From Sipunculus nudus (lineage: Eukaryota > Annelida > Sipuncula > Golfingiida > Sipunculidae), in assembly GCA_026874595.1 (NCBI GenBank), contig CM049317.1, positions 29,384,901 to 29,448,900 on the forward strand: a stretch of 64,000 bases of DNA. Reading direction: 5' to 3'. The notes under the pieces are model-generated. The model saw only the letters and a program-made list of their open reading frames with translations. It ran no database searches and was not told where the DNA came from. Numbering within the stretch: position 1 is the first letter of the stretch; every line of letters begins with the position of its first letter. A program made the position numbers and the translations under genes. Shown here one piece after another: positions 63,079-64,000 of this stretch.

Positions 63079-63099
63079 CGTATATACATACATACATAC

Positions 63100-63173
<74 letters not shown>
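63079..63173 (+). repeat. (TACA)n then (TA)n microsatellite
   Basis: Several TACA/TACG units followed by about 70 bp of TA. It abuts the inverted-repeat element at 63174. Confidence 0.95.
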
Positions 63174-63176
<3 letters not shown>

Positions 63177-63353
63177 TGAAACCTCGTTGTGTTGAAGTGG
63201 AAGGGACCCTCAGAAAACTTCGACACATCCAAGGTTTGACACTAGCGGATTTTATTTGGTTATAATTTAACTAGAGTTGTCCGGAATATCGAATAACTTC
63301 GACATAAGCGGGGTTTTCGACGTAAGCTAGTTTGACTCAACGAGGTTTCACTG
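63174..63353. mobile_element. 180 bp inverted-repeat element, CAGTGAAACCTCGTT termini
   Basis: The left terminus CAGTGAAACCTCGTT and right terminus AACGAGGTTTCACTG are a near-perfect inverted repeat around GACTTCGACA-type internal blocks. It is inserted into a long (TA)n tract, so a TA target site is plausible but cannot be read unambiguously. No ORF, hence a non-autonomous element. Confidence 0.8.
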
Positions 63354-63392
63354 TGTATATATATATATATATATATATCTCTCTCTCTCTCT
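63354..63392 (+). repeat. (TA)n(CT)n microsatellite
   Basis: TA tract continuing on the right of the element at 63174, ending in CTCTCTCTCTCTCT. It suggests the element landed in, or seeded, one TA tract. Confidence 0.9.
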
Positions 63393-63799
63393 GACAAATG
63401 CTAAATATGAAATCACTTATTTTGACGTGTGTTATTTTGTATTCTGTATTAAGTATGAAAACAGTTCATACTTTTTTTATTAGGACCTTTCATGAAAAAT
63501 TTTATGTACACATTACACAAATTCTACTCTGTACATACAAGAGACATCCATGTGGTAACATGTACTTGATCACAATGCTCAGTGGCAAATTCTCTCCAGG
63601 TAAAAGAAAATATGTCTATAATTAAGACATACCCATATCTTAAACAAATAATGTTGGTAAATAAGATAAAAGTTTTACTTTGCTTTAAAGAACATAGTAG
63701 TTCAAAGGCATCACTGTCTCTTTTATAAATGGATGAATAGCATGTAAAAATGAAACTTGGCTTCATACCTTTTGGCATTTCTGAACCACTTTCCCAGTT

Positions 63800-63977
63800 C
63801 AGTCAAACCTCACGTAACAACTACCTCAGTTTAACTGCCACCTCACAATAATAACCACTTGTTTATGGACCTGATTCATTTTTGCTCTTCATGTCAGACC
63901 TCGCTTAGATGACCACCTTGAAAATGGGACCGCTTGATCAAGAGCCCATTGATGGTCGTAATATTGAGGCTTTACTG
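63800..63977. mobile_element. 178 bp inverted-repeat element with GTGGTC-type interior
   Basis: The left end CAGTCAAACCTCACG and right end GAGGCTTTACTG are imperfect inverted repeats. The interior has ACCTCGCTTAGATGACCACC and GGGACCGC blocks. Same size class and layout as the elements at 2811 and 63174. Confidence 0.65.
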
Positions 63978-64000
63978 TATATCAATGACTGTCTTCATCA

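Overview
The window is nuclear DNA of a multicellular animal. The evidence is one gene split into many short exons by canonical GT-AG introns, AT-rich non-coding DNA full of microsatellites and minisatellites, short inverted-repeat DNA transposons (MITEs) and a tRNA-derived SINE. Introns of about 280-910 bp and the repeat content suggest an invertebrate, with a lophotrochozoan such as a mollusc as my best guess. That taxonomic placement is inference, because no taxon-specific gene is visible.

The only gene I can assign is a class-5 semaphorin on the + strand (32100-43265). Sixteen exons join in phase and encode, in order, most of a sema domain, a PSI cysteine knot, three thrombospondin type-1 repeats (TSRs), and the divergent fourth TSR-like module that class-5 semaphorins carry. 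The exon with the signal peptide and the start of the sema domain is upstream and was not found. The last exon can end in two ways. It can splice at a phase-1 donor after residue 737 of the visible protein, as the vertebrate family does to reach further TSRs and a transmembrane segment. Or it can read straight on for 97 residues of lysine/arginine-rich, seven-cysteine sequence containing an RKKR site, to a stop at 43265 with ATTAAA 46 bp later. The second form would be a secreted class-5 semaphorin with a basic tail. No further TSR or membrane exon was found in the remaining 20.7 kb.

Layout. 1-32099: no supported gene; minisatellites at 1.9 and 3.0 kb, a degenerate AAATACCA repeat at 3.7-4.0 kb, a tRNA B-box dimer at 5.4 kb, a 470 bp polypurine tract at 8.5 kb, microsatellites, and old interspersed repeats. 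32100-43265: semaphorin gene, with a MITE in the intron between exons 8 and 9. 43266-60400: non-coding, with a tRNA-Ser-like SINE, two more copies of the same MITE, poly-C tracts, a GC-richer open island at 45.1-45.5 kb, and a second AAATACCA repeat array at 56.5 kb. 60400-61080: possible terminal exon of an unidentified minus-strand gene, interrupted by one in-frame stop. 61080-64000: AT microsatellites and two short inverted-repeat elements.

Class-5 semaphorins are axon-guidance and cell-migration cues that act through plexins, with the TSRs binding glycosaminoglycans. CTCF-like motifs scattered in and after this gene, and the alternative 3' end, are the most testable regulatory features.
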